Shown here one piece after another: positions 1 to 20,141 of a stretch of DNA of 64,000 nucleotides. Made by a program: the position numbers and the translations under genes. Under the pieces are notes generated by a model, which saw only the letters and a list, made by a program, of their open reading frames with translations, was not told where the DNA came from and ran no database searches. This DNA is from Acanthaster planci (Eukaryota; Echinodermata; Asteroidea; Valvatida; Acanthasteridae), in contig NW_019091426.1 of the NCBI RefSeq assembly GCF_001949145.1, forward strand, positions 185,247 through 249,246, written 5' to 3'. The number at the start of each line of letters is the position of its first letter. Within the stretch, counting starts at the first letter, position 1.

Positions 1-8331
<8,331 letters not shown>

Positions 8332-8863
8332 TGGTTTATGTCAAACAAGCTGTTTTTCTGTCAGTACATTTTGGTTGATTTTTTTGGTAAAACTCAACTG
8401 TTTGAAGACCAACAGCAAATGCTTTCGTGTACCAACTGTTACTTGCAGAGTGTCTTTCCTGAAAATTCAAAGAGGGCAAAGGTCATAGCAACAGCCCAAT
8501 AGGTACATGGAGGACTACAATGCACAAAGAGTACAACTTGCTCTCCTCATAACTATTTTGGGATTAGTAAGTTGAGCTGTGCTATCAGCAGATATTGTGG
8601 CAGAATCAGTTGATCCTTCTTCTATCAGCCAATGAACTTTAAATCCACACAGCTGTGGGAGATGTTTTGAAAAGGGGATATAAAGTCCAGGATTTTCAAC
8701 AGGATTGTCAGATAGATGTCGATACAGATCAATCAGTCAGACCAACCAGCCAACTGCAACCAGCCAACCATTCAAATTCTGATTAAAAAGTAGTTCTAGC
8801 CAAACTGCAGGCTGAGAGAGGCCGCATTTGGCATGGTAAACTTGATATGGAGAGAAATCTATA
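8332..8863. other. RSPRY1 5' flank, no further gene seen
   Basis: Sequence upstream of the RSPRY1 start codon on the minus strand. It probably contains 5' UTR or promoter, but I see no decisive TATA or initiator motif in the correct orientation. Confidence 0.4.
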
Positions 8864-9107
8864 TGGGTCATTCCATGAGCCATGAGATTGGGGCACAATT
8901 TGTGACGGTGTCCTTGTTACATGGATAACTTTTACCACCTGTCATGACCTGTACGCTGTAACACCTCTGTATTCAGCCTAACAAGATGTACATGTATAAC
9001 TATGTCAAATGGAATCCACATGCAGGGAAACAGCTGTTCATTTTTATGGAACCCACGTAACAATGGATACCATTACAAATTGTGCCCCAACCGCATGGAA
9101 TGACCCA
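8864..9107. mobile_element. MITE with TGGGTC...GACCCA termini
   Basis: The left end reads TGGGTCATTCCATG and the right end CATGGAATGACCCA, a 14-bp perfect inverted repeat flanked by TA on both sides (or ATAT if a 4-bp duplication is assumed). A second arm follows inside: GGGGCACAATTTGT against ACAAATTGTGCCCC. Length 244 bp. It lies 5' of RSPRY1. A related copy is at 58030. Confidence 0.75.
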
Positions 9108-11209
9108 TATACACGTACGGACAACACTTGATGCCCCTGTGCACAAACCTATGAGACTTGTCTGAAAAAACTTAAGTGTTTTCTAAGTAATGCTTTGGAA
9201 TTTTCTTAGCTAAATTTCACTTAATAATACATGTTACCACTTCCCGATGGCTGTAATAATATTTTAAGGGAAAATTAGTAGGCCTATCATGCCTATATGA
9301 AATTTTACCCTTGATATTTATGACACTCGGGGTAGTCCAATTATGGAATTATGAGTAATCAAGCATTACGGATTGCCCCACAAATCACAGGCAAACCCTA
9401 GCCATAACCTGCCTCTCTACATAGGCTATTTAATTTAGTATGAGAATTCAGATGCTGATGCACCCCTTTTTTACCACGTTTACATTTTGTTGGGAACATT
9501 AATTTAAGAGTAGGCCTAAAGCTACTTATATCTGGAGTAAGAAAAGTCCTTAGTCACTGGTTCCAAGCTCCCAGCCTGTTTGTTAGATACATATAGATAC
9601 TATAGGCTACGTGTATGTTCATGACACATTTAACCGCTGTTCACGGCAGTTCACCGCACGTGTCCGAAAACTGGGCAAAAGTCACAAAACGAAAACTGAA
9701 TTTTTTTGTGCATACCAATGAATCTCGAAAGGAACACATGAATGGGGCTCGATACGTAAAACATTATTTCTCTGTATATTACAAGGACAAATATCTAAGT
9801 TTAGACGGAGCAATTAACCAAAACAATGAGACGAAAGCTCCCAGACAAGCTCCGATACTTTTTACAATCCTACCTTCCTGTTGCGGCACGGTATATATAA
9901 GGCATAATGCAACTTCGTGACGTGCAGTCTGGTTTCGCTTATTCTAAACGTATGTGCGTCGAATAAAATTTCGTCAGGTGCCAGAAAAGAAGGGGGGGTG
10001 AACCGGAACCAAGCCTTTAAACTTCAACCTAGTACATGTACATGTATTTTATGGCCTAGAGGCTTCGCCTGATCATTTTGAACTCCCTCAGCACTGAGTG
10101 ACTTCGAAGTCGTCAGCGCAATGTCAGATACTTAAGATAGAGCCACTAAAACATTGAACTGCATAAAACCTAATATTGAGGTATTTTTAGAGGCCTACAT
10201 TCAGGCAAATTGGGGTGTCGATATTGTATTCTAATTAACCATCATAAGACGGCGACGAAACCCCTAGCTAGTATGAAAAACTGCCCCAAACTAGGGGGAA
10301 CGAGCTGATGTCTGTCATTTCAGACAGCACATTTTGGAAAAACGCTCCTTTTAATTTGAACTTGGGTCATCAAAATGCTTTGGTAGTGGTACGCAACAAT
10401 AGTTTTCCCTTACGGCATTTGACAGATGGCCTTCTCGTGCAAAAAAAATTGATCTAAAAGTTACCATGAAATCGTTATTCGTATAAAAAAAATGTAACAC
10501 GCCATTCACAATATCACATTAATAGTGAAGAAAATATATATTCTTGTATTCCCTGTTTCTTGTCTCGGCTTTGTTTTATGTTGTATTGCTTCATCATGGT
10601 ATCAAGTTGATTTCTCTGCGGTGTTTTGTTAATTGTTACGCGACTTTTGCTTTTTAAGGTTCTTTTCTGATTTACCCCTAACTGTTTGTGGAAATACACC
10701 GGGAAGAGGATATTGATGCAACTATAAAAATTTTTTTGCTGTTATATCTAAGCATGGCTATGTCCACTGTGTACACGTTTATGTCCCAACTGTGATTTAA
10801 ATTACGCTTTGCACTCAGTGTTAGTACTGAGTTTCGAGGTTATTATTCTCTCTGGTAACAAAATAGGTGCGTGACGATGAGTCCTGGGGAACCGCGGGGC
10901 CAAGTTTCAATTTGCATGGTAATATTTGCAGCTAACAAAACTGCCTGGGTTAAACACGGTTCCATTTTTAAGTTGACGTGGGACAGAAACAACCATGGGC
11001 GTAAATCTTGGGGTTTGATGGGGGTGGATGGTCTATTGAATCATCCCCCATACATACACATACACTTTTTGTGATGAGCAAAAAATTAAGCGAATTGTGA
11101 AGAGAACTGAGGGGAACATAAAGCCATAAATATGCTATTCTGATGTAAAATTCTGCATGAATTTGATACACATTAAGGCGTAGACCTACAGATGTAGGAG
11201 AAAGTCGAG
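9108..11209. other. Intergenic, no supported gene
   Basis: Only short frames without similarity or splice context. A TATATATAAG string at about 9891-9900 on the plus strand resembles a TATA box, but no gene can be placed downstream of it. Confidence 0.5.
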
Positions 11210-12060
11210 CATGATGGGACACGGGGCAAGATACAGCTTCATAACTTTACCCGCAAGCTACAAAGGCTGCTTTGAATAAGTGTTGTGACTAAACCGACAA
11301 AAAACAGTCATATTTGCATCACAAACAAGTGGATTTGGTCTTGGGTCTTCTCGGACAAATCGAAAAATTTATATTGGGGGACTTCAAATTTTACGGAGGT
11401 AATTAAGATCAAATCAAATCAAAGTAAAGTGCAGAGTGGTAACATTGCGTAGTTTGGCTCGGTTTTTAGTCTTTTGAGTCACAAAAGAGCTAGAAGTATG
11501 AAACTCTGTGCATGTATTTTACAGTGGCTCCATCAATAAACTGAAGACATATGGGACAGGATGGAACAGGTCGTCTGGGGCAAGACGGGAGAGTGTCCCA
11601 CCATAATTTCACGCAATAACCAGTAGACCTACATTTATCGTACATCTTTTGTTCTTATCATATCCCTCCGGAAATTTCACGGTGTGATGTTGCTAAAGAA
11701 ATGTGCCTTCCCTTAGTTAGTCCCATTTCCCAAGGGAATATGTATTGACGAAAACGATTAAATTTTCTCGAAACCCCAACGGCAATGTATCCCTTGCTTT
11801 GTAAATAAAAAGCACGGTAATAATCTGTACAAAAGGCAATGGGGAAATCAGTTTGGAATCGGAGTCCCTTCTTGCCCCAAGCCCGTGGGGCAAGATGGGA
11901 CATGTTGAATTTTGAATAATTAGTCATAACTTTACTACAAAGATTAGAAACATAATGGAAATGTCCTTTCTTTAAACACTTTCCAACGTGGCATTTAATG
12001 GATTGGTTTTTGAAATAAAGTCGTTGTTAGGAAAAGTGACCCAGGCTGCCCCACCTTCCC
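11210..12060. repeat. Dispersed GGGGCAAGATGGGACA-type repeat cluster
   Basis: Variants of GGGGCAAGA and TGGGACA, in both orientations, recur at about 11215-11230, 11550-11605 and 11870-11902, with a weaker CCCACCTTCCC at about 12050. Near 11876 the words GCCCCAAG and GTGGGGC form a small palindrome. Such words are common in invertebrate repeats. Exact element boundaries are not visible. Confidence 0.45.
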
Positions 12061-12424
12061 ATACATCTTCATCATGAACATCATGTGAACATATACATGT
12101 ATATGGTGTAGCCCTCCGGCCCCCCGCTTTTCAAATTTCCATGGCCAGGCATGTCATCTCCTCATACCCCCCCCAACACCACCACCAATTTCCAGCATAG
12201 ACTTACGCCACTGAGTGTCACCATCGTGGCAGATGGGTGGCATGCGGACTGCTTGCTGCAGACTCAAATCAAAATTGAGCCTGTGTGCGCTTACTGGTTT
12301 TAAAAATCGAGACGATGATTTGAACGGAGAAATATTCTATTTTGCAATGGGCAAATAGTTAGTGTAATAATTAAGCCACCAAACTGCTTTCTTTATAACA
12401 CTTTGAGTATGTTTGGTACGGGAA

Positions 12425-13170
12425 TGAGACACCAACTTGAGCATACGATCAATCTAAATTTCTGATGAGCGGGAAAATGACAGAGTTCGGCCCTCACCAA
12501 ATAAAATTCAGATACGATAGCCGGGTCTTGAAGACATACAGGAATATACCAGGAATTGTTTTATTGATTTCAAACAGCAAGTTGGAAATCAATTCCTTTA
12601 AACATAATGACAACTGCAGTATAAAAACACCATACAGAATATTGAATATGGAAACTGAATCTTCGCCAAGACCAGACACTGTAAAACTGCAGACCTTGCT
12701 CTACACTTTAATACTATATAGCCCAATGAGCCTGTGCAACCTTGGTTGCAGCATAAGTTGGTGTATAGTCAACGAACATAGATAGAGGGAAAAAATACCA
12801 CAATTCTACAATACCAATGATTAAACTAGCTATACGTACAGAAAACAAAAAGAGAATAGGCAATCGGCTAAAAAATCAGTCAGTTTACTATATAGTAATG
12901 TCAACAAAACTCTGACATCTTTTTAAAGTGCCCAGCAAACTGTATCCCAGTTTATGCAACAGGAAGCGTATTTACCCTTCTTCGCAGGTATTCCCACGAT
13001 CATAACAGTGCGAAAAAGACTCATTTTTCTATCCAGGTATATTAAGTATGCAAAAATAATGACTTTTTTGTATATAATGGAACTACCGCTCTGCAAAACT
13101 TTGGACATTTTAGTACTAACGCAACGGGTGCTAATGATGACTTAGAACGTTGAAAAGACTGACATACTCC
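12425..13170. repeat. Copy A of a local duplicated segment
   Basis: The words AACTTGAGCATAC and ATCTAAATTTCTGATGAGCG near 12435-12473, and CGTTGAAAAGACTGACAT near 13148-13165, recur in the same order and orientation at 13612-13898. The two copies differ in internal length, so this is an old, diverged tandem duplication. No coding function is seen. Confidence 0.6.
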
Positions 13171-13343
13171 TGCACCTTCATTGATACAAATTAGTAAATA
13201 ATACACTATATAAACATGGAAACGTGCTCAAACGTCGAACTTAAAACGAGCAGAGTCGTGCCATTTCCGTTTGGAACGACAATAGTGCGACACATCCTGT
13301 CGAGCTAAAGGACTTGTGTGCCTAATTCAATTTGCCGAGCTGA

Positions 13344-13524
13344 ATACGGGCGATTCACAACAGCGTGCCTCCAAGATTGTCGGTCAGTCCCAGTGCGCGA
13401 AATCTGTCGACCCAATGCGTGCTTGAAAAGGACCTAATACACTCTTGGAGTCCACGGATTTCGCACATTGTGATTGGTCAACGTGTTGCAAACCCTTGGA
13501 GGCGCACTTTTGTCGCCCGTATTG
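13344..13524. repeat. Diverged foldback (long imperfect palindrome)
   Basis: The outer arms AATACGGGCGA (about 13344) and TCGCCCGTATT (ends about 13524) enclose CCTCCAAG / CTTGGAGG and inner arms GCGAAATCTGT / ACGGATTTCGC. The whole 180 bp can fold on itself. It lies between the two copies of the local duplication, and may be a MITE. Confidence 0.55.
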
Positions 13525-13611
13525 TACTACACGCTGTACTCTTGCCGTGCCGAAGTTTTAAAAATTGAATTATTTGAGTTCGTCACAGCTGTAGCACGGC
13601 GTATAGCCTAG

Positions 13612-13898
13612 GCATAAGACACGAACTTGAGCATACTTAATGGTAACTGATCTAAATTTCTGATGAGCGGGTGTATGCCCAGTCCGGAGATGCCCACAAA
13701 AATGAAATTCAGACAATAGCTGACCTGAGAGAAATGAAACCAAAAATCGTTGCATTTGGATTTTGAATGAGGTTTTTGTTGTTGCTGATCGAATGACTGC
13801 TCTGCAAAGTTTTAAACTTTAACTGTAATAAGAAGGCGATGACTGCTAAAGACGCGGTAAAAAGATCATAACGTTGAGAAGACTGACTATGTTATTGT
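13612..13898. repeat. Copy B of a local duplicated segment
   Basis: Shorter copy of the segment at 12425-13170. It shares AACTTGAGCATAC, ATCTAAATTTCTGATGAGCG and CGTTGAGAAGACTGAC in the same order. It ends just before the first assembly gap. Confidence 0.6.
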
Positions 13899-13937
13899 AG
13901 CGGTCCAGTCCTTCCGCAGTTGTCGGGAGGGTGGAGA

Positions 13938-14561
13938 NNNNNNNNNNNNNNNNNNNNNNNNNNNNNNNNNNNNNNNNNNNNNNNNNNNNNNNNNNNNNNN
14001 NNNNNNNNNNNNNNNNNNNNNNNNNNNNNNNNNNNNNNNNNNNNNNNNNNNNNNNNNNNNNNNNNNNNNNNNNNNNNNNNNNNNNNNNNNNNNNNNNNNN
14101 NNNNNNNNNNNNNNNNNNNNNNNNNNNNNNNNNNNNNNNNNNNNNNNNNNNNNNNNNNNNNNNNNNNNNNNNNNNNNNNNNNNNNNNNNNNNNNNNNNNN
14201 NNNNNNNNNNNNNNNNNNNNNNNNNNNNNNNNNNNNNNNNNNNNNNNNNNNNNNNNNNNNNNNNNNNNNNNNNNNNNNNNNNNNNNNNNNNNNNNNNNNN
14301 NNNNNNNNNNNNNNNNNNNNNNNNNNNNNNNNNNNNNNNNNNNNNNNNNNNNNNNNNNNNNNNNNNNNNNNNNNNNNNNNNNNNNNNNNNNNNNNNNNNN
14401 NNNNNNNNNNNNNNNNNNNNNNNNNNNNNNNNNNNNNNNNNNNNNNNNNNNNNNNNNNNNNNNNNNNNNNNNNNNNNNNNNNNNNNNNNNNNNNNNNNNN
14501 NNNNNNNNNNNNNNNNNNNNNNNNNNNNNNNNNNNNNNNNNNNNNNNNNNNNNNNNNNNNN
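13938..14561. other. Assembly gap (624 N)
   Basis: Run of N. No content can be inferred. Confidence 0.99.
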
Positions 14562-15052
14562 CATAGGCCTACAGGAAAAATCACGACTGTAAAGTCTTTT
14601 ACAGGGCACTAAAAATCCTGCTTAGATTAAAACAATAGCAACACGATTAAATGGGATTTTCTGTAGAAAAATAACTGAACAAAGCCAGAAAACCCAAGAG
14701 AAAGTTATCAAAATCGCACCCTTGTACGTTTTCAATGGCCCGCTCACACTTGTTGCCGCTAGGCCATTTGTGGACATGCGTGCACAATTATGAATTTATT
14801 AGTGAAAAGGTCTATTGATCTCGTGCCAGAGACCTGCAGGTCACAGTTCACATTCACATCAAAGCTAATTATCTCACCAGGGAATCCCCAGACCCCTACA
14901 TTATGTACCCCTGCACCTTATTTGCGACATAAATTAGTTTACCAAGGAAATTAAAGAGAGCCATTGTACACGTATACATCCTAAATTTATCAGTGAAAAC
15001 CCTTTACCATCATTAAGGTACCTTGCAAATAACCCATATGTACAAGTTAAAA
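14562..15052. other. 3' flank of the amine oxidase gene
   Basis: Holds the probable 3' UTR of the minus-strand oxidase, including a minus-strand AATAAA at 14800-14795, about 250 bases after the stop. Nothing else recognised. Confidence 0.5.
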
Positions 15053-17438
15053 TTATATTTTAAAAAGTGCAGCTAGGAGACCAAAAAGGGTCAGGAGAAC
15101 TTCACTGCCGTGCAGCCTGCACGCCAAATTCGGCTGTTCGCATTCGAGGCCGATACCTTCAATGGCAGGGCACCCCTCAAAGTCATCAAGACACTGCAGT
15201 AGCTTGCGTGCCTCACGCTCTCCTGACTGTAGGCCCCCGGCTATGTAGCCGTAAAACTGCCGGGAGGTCGCCTCTCCGCCGAAGAAGAGACGGCCCACTC
15301 GGCTCTCCAATTTCTGTCGGCATTCGCTCGGGACCTCAACGGGGAGGTTGCTGTAAGAGCCTTTGGTGAGAGGGTTCTGGGACCAGTCACTCACCAAGAT
15401 GTCGGTCGCTTCGGGGATGGAGTCACCATACATGTTACGGAGGACTTCTTGTATCTCATGTTTTGTCTTGGCCAGTGGTTGTGCCTCAACACGACGAGAT
15501 TCATCGCCTTGAAAGACCAAAAATAGAAAATAAACAAAGACTGAATAAAATGTACTGAGCACCATGTTGCGAGTCACAAATTTCGACAAGTTCACAATAT
15601 TACTTCTAAACTCTAGTTCTCAAACAATTACACGAAAACGTTTTGTAGTGTACATGCAGGCAGGCAGAACACGTCCTTCCGTAGTTTCTTGTGACCAGTG
15701 CATGAAGTATGCAAACAAGTTAAACACCAGACTTCATGTGCTGAACACAGGCCAAATTGACACTAAACCTGCGCGTAATGGCAGCAATAAATTTGCCATG
15801 AAAATGCTGAAACTAACACGGCAACTGAGGGTTATTGTGATTCTGCCAGAAATCCATATAGTAATGTAAAACACGTAATAGTATGTGCATAAAGCCGAGA
15901 TAATGGGCGCCGGGCGCTTTTGGCGTGGTCAGCAGTTGAAATTGTTGGCTTAAAAGCTGTCCTAACACTTGCCTTGATTAATTGGTCAGTTTGGTTGGGA
16001 AAACGGCTTAAAGCCAACTTCTGAATTTAACTGACTACGAACCGCATATAACATTATTGCAGCTTATGAATTAAGTGTTTGACTTTGGCGAATTTGCAGC
16101 ACAAATATTAAATTTGTGTTCTTCGTTCACTTTCGCGCCAAGTATGCGTGAACCTTTATGATGAGTTGGACGTGCCAAAATTTAAGGGCAGGTACTCATT
16201 GCCTGACCCCAGGATCTGCTTTTAAGAACTCGAAAAATCCATAACTAGTGCTGAGATCCCGAACAAAGTGCCATTCGTGTTTGTGTCAAAGGTCATTTCC
16301 CTTTGCCATCATTATTTGAGGGGGTACCTGGGAAAAAAGTCCCCACTCCGCGATAACTGGACATGATCTTACCAGCAACAGTGATCAGCATCATGGGGGT
16401 CCCGCTCGGGTAGAGACCCTCTGCCTGGTAGTTGAGAAACAGTGGATAGTACCCTCTTCTCTCGCTGGCGTACAGAATCCATTCAGTATCATCCCAGAAC
16501 TTGCTGGGGAAACTCACGTAGATGTTGGTGTACGCAGCCATATGGAATTTCTTGATCTCCACATCTTTCCATTCCGGGAGAGGCGGAATAAACTGGATCA
16601 AATCATTCTGCAAGACGCCAATACTGAAAGTAATGAGGACATACTCGCCGACGTATCGCGTACCGTCCTCACACGTCACAACGACAGATAGGTCGTCAGT
16701 GTGGTCGATGGATACCACCTTCTGATTCAGACGTGTGTGGTTGATGTATTCTGGTGTCTTCAGGAAACCAGCAACTTCATCAAAGATTTGACCGAATCCT
16801 CTGTCGTCAGTGATGTAGTCTATGGTCTCATCACCCAGGGCTACAACAGCCTCCTTAGTGGAGGAAACTTCGGGTGGCTCCCCGTACTCGAAATCAAAAC
16901 CAAACCATTCAATCGCTTTGTCAATAGCACTTTGAGGTTGTTGCCACCCACCGATTCGAAGAGCAGAACGCTGGGACATGTCTGGAATATTGTCGTCCTT
17001 CAGCATTTTCATCTGCAGTTCTTGGAGCTTATTGATACCTTTCTCCAAACGTTCGTAGTTCGCATCGGCTTCATCAGTCACATCGTCTCCGGTCGTGTTA
17101 CGTATTGTTAAGCTGTCGTAATTACTCATGTGACGACTTAAGTCCAGTTTTTTGACAATTTGGTCGGTTGGAGAATTTTCCGGAGCTGCCCACAGGGCCC
17201 CAAGGTTGACCGTAACTCCAGCGAATTGAGTGCTATGGACACGACCGCCAATCCGATCAGCAGCCTCGATGATGATGAAGTCATCAAGTCCAGCATCATG
17301 GAGAGTCCTGGCTGCTTGTAAGCCAGAAGCCCCGGCGCCCAAAATCAAGACTCTTGCTTCAGTGTCGCCATGATCCACGATCACAGCGTCCGTGCTAAGT
17401 CGAACCAAGAGAAGTATGAGGAGGGTGCGGGAAAGCAT
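15053..17438 (-). CDS. Secreted polyamine-oxidase-like flavin amine oxidase
   Basis: Two exons on the minus strand, 17438-16373 and 15507-15053, joined in phase across an 865-bp GT-AG intron to give 506 residues. An in-frame ATG at 17477 would add 13 residues; I prefer 17438 because it starts directly with a signal peptide (MLSRTLLILLLVRLS). The FAD-binding fold is clear: GAGASG at 34-39, acidic E58, GGRV at 64-67, and the C-terminal FAD motif around GGEATSRQFYGYIAGG. Length and order match plant-type polyamine oxidase (maize PAO, about 500 residues), which oxidises spermidine or spermine outside the cell. At residue 305 the usual active-site lysine (YTK in maize PAO; equivalent to K661 of LSD1) is Asn (AAC). 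The last 16 residues are hydrophobic, as in a GPI-anchor signal. A minus-strand AATAAA lies at 14800-14795. Exact substrate and activity are unproven. Confidence 0.9.
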
Positions 17439-17477
17439 GATGAGATGAGGCCTATAAATATTGTTGTCCACAAACAC

Positions 17478-18773
17478 AGCGGTGCTCCGGAAATATGGAC
17501 CACTTGCTTTGTAAATGGAATAAGGTGAGGCTTCGCTTTATGTACCCCTTTAAAATGTCACCTTGACCTCAATGAACGGTCTCTAAAATGAGGAGTGGCC
17601 CTTTGTCATTTTAATTTTTCTGCATTGAGATGTCACTGCACACACTTTGATCGGGTTACCACGCGTATCACTTTTCTTGTTGGGGCCGCTTTGACCTCTT
17701 CCCTACTCCAACATTGCCATTCAGTGCAGCCTGAACATTTTGGAACCCTAGTGCACTATGGTTTAAGACCCAGACATTTCATAATTTTTTCCCTCGATGG
17801 TATACTTTTAATCAATTAGGTAGTATCTAATAAGTAACATTCGCAAAAATATTTTATTTTGATAGTTTTACCATATATTCCACTGAAGTACGCACCTTGG
17901 CTTTTTTGGGAGAAAGGTAGACTTATAAATGTTGAAAAAATGCCAGCAAAAAAACCTGCTTTTCAAAAACCAAATTGTATCTCCAGAGAGAAACCTTTGC
18001 ATCATTTTGTAGCTTGTTAGACACTCTTTCAGCTGATATAATTTGCTTTCCAAAATAATTGAATGGAGAAATTCGCGTTTACGTTTTACAGTGAACTATG
18101 AAAAGTACAAAACAAGAAAATACACATCAACATTATGTTTGTTGATGCATTTTTACAACCGGCCATAAACGGCTTCGGCAAAAATGGCTAGTTTATTCAT
18201 ATATTGGTTGACTGATTAATTAACTACAAATATGATCAAGCGGAAAAGTTGTGCAATTCATCATTGTCCCCCAAAAATTCAATTTTCTAAAGCGTCGTCA
18301 GCTGGGAATAGACTTTTTTTTGAGCACAATAAACAGCTCCCTCTCAACAATAGTATTGTTGAGATATTATAACGCAATACAGTATCGATACCAGTTTTCC
18401 GAATTTAATAAGTGTACCATGGGAGGAATAAAGCACAGTATTCTTTTTCTTTTTTAACGAGGGCCCAAAATGATGAGCTTCTGCTGGATGGGTTACTCTC
18501 AATAAAGATGGTTTAAATAAATAAAAATAAATAAGTTAGGAATGTTTGCCTTTCTCCAGTCCAGAGGACCTGAGTCCAGCGACTGTGGCCGAAAAAACTG
18601 CTAGCTCTTCGGCAGCTGTGCCATCTTCAAGTTACAGCTGGTCCGGCCCAATTTGATGTATTATTAAAGTTGAGCAATAGTTTTTTGACACCTTCTTCCT
18701 CAATTCTAATCGGAGGCATTTCAGCAAACGAGCTGGGTAGAAGGTCATTTCTGTGTATTGAGAGTGGATTATA
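17478..18773. other. Intergenic, no gene seen
   Basis: AT-rich spacer upstream of the amine oxidase gene. No conserved frame or structured repeat recognised. Confidence 0.5.
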
Positions 18774-18882
18774 GGTCAACTCGCCCCTGGCCGACTTGCC
18801 CCTTACCAGCTCGCCCCTTACCAACTCGCCCCCTGACCGACTCGCCCCCTGACCGACTCGCCTCCTGACCGACTCGCCCCCT
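18774..18882. repeat. ACTCGCCCC minisatellite, left array
   Basis: About seven degenerate units of 15-16 bp, for example ACTCGCCCCCTGACCG. The frame translated across it is repeat-derived, not a gene. Confidence 0.85.
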
Positions 18883-19997
18883 AAGTTTGCCAAGCACGTA
18901 TGGCCGGCCCATTCACCATTAAAAAAACCCCAATCAGTCAGAGATGGAATCGGTGATTGCTGCCCTTAAAAATAGGTTCTGGGGTTTGCAGCTGGCACTC
19001 AAATTTGAGTTGTTTAAGGCTTGGTGAATATTCCCTTTGTGTGAAATTGGGGGTAACAATATATTTTCTTTATATTGGTAAAACTAATTCAGTATTATCG
19101 TGTGTATGGGCCATGGCGCAGCGTTTCCTGTGTATTGTCTATGGGATTTCGTGCGCCACAACACCAACACCCTACCATATTAATTAACTTTGCGAACTAT
19201 TTCAGATAAAAAAATGGTACATATTAGGCATAATGCCCGGCGACGCAAACCTACGGAAGTGTTAAGGAGACATGATTTATGACAAAGGGTGTAACGGTCG
19301 CTACACACTTTCAGGTTCCGATAACTTCACAGGACGGATGCATTTATTAGTTCACAATTAACACTAAATACTGATTTATTGGGCGAGTACAGTCATCAAC
19401 GATCACATTGTTGATCGGCCATATTGAATTATATCCCAGCATGCACCGTCGGTGTCATGACGTCAGGGGAAAACAGTCATTTCATGTGGTGCCCGTTACT
19501 TGTAAACAAATTAAGAGCACTCTCAGAGAAATTCAATTCCAAAAAAGGAATAAAAATTACGCAAATAAAAAAATTAATAATGGGGCGTTAAAAATTGACA
19601 TTAGTGTACAATGTACCACTATGACTTTATACATCACACAAAAGGCGTATATCCAAGAGCCTAAATCAATTTTTGCAGTCACTTATGTGAGGTCCCAGTC
19701 GAGAGAATTAGCAAAAGAACACTATTACTAACTGACTGCATGTCGGGTCACTTCAAGAAGATACAGTCACATACCCAAATATTAATGGGATGGAGGGTTC
19801 GAAATTGTTGATCCTGAGGGTATGTTGGATGTACAAATAACCTAATCAGACAGTGGACGTAGGAAGCGTTTGAATAAATAAGTGATTAGTGGTGATGTCC
19901 AAATATCCATCACCATCCGTGAGTCGTTCGTGTCGTGTCGTAGGTTAGAACCATTTGTTTTAATACATTGGGCCGGCCATATTTGCGTGACGTTCCG

Positions 19998-20141
19998 AGG
20001 GGGCGAGTCGGTCAATGGGGCGAGTCAGTCAGGGGGCGAGTCAGCCAGGAGGCGAGTTGGTAAGAGGCGAGTCGGTAAGAGGGCGAGTTTACGAGGGGGC
20101 GAGTTGGAAAGGGGCGAGTCGGTCAGGGGGCGAGTTGACCT
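19998..20141. repeat. GGGGCGAGT minisatellite, right array
   Basis: About nine degenerate units, for example GGGGGCGAGTCAGTCA, in opposite orientation to the left array. The Arg/Gly/Glu/Ser-rich frame across it is an artefact of the repeat. Confidence 0.85.

Larger units (their letters stand above)
18774..20141. mobile_element. Putative element bounded by inverted GGGCGAGT minisatellites
   Basis: The left end (18774-18882) is a tandem array of about 15-16-bp units on the theme ACTCGCCCC. The right end (19998-20141) is the same array in reverse orientation (GGGGCGAGT). The outermost bases match as inverted repeats (GGTCAACTCGCC / GGCGAGTTGACC). Just inside the left array is TATGGCCGGCCCA (18899-18911), and just inside the right array its exact complement (19969-19981). 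The roughly 1.1-kb core has no transposase. I see no target duplication. The nested symmetry points to one mobile unit of unknown class. Confidence 0.6.

Noticed and set aside
9889-9940. TATATATAAG followed by CAGTCTGG, like a TATA box plus initiator
   Set aside because: No gene can be placed downstream on that strand.
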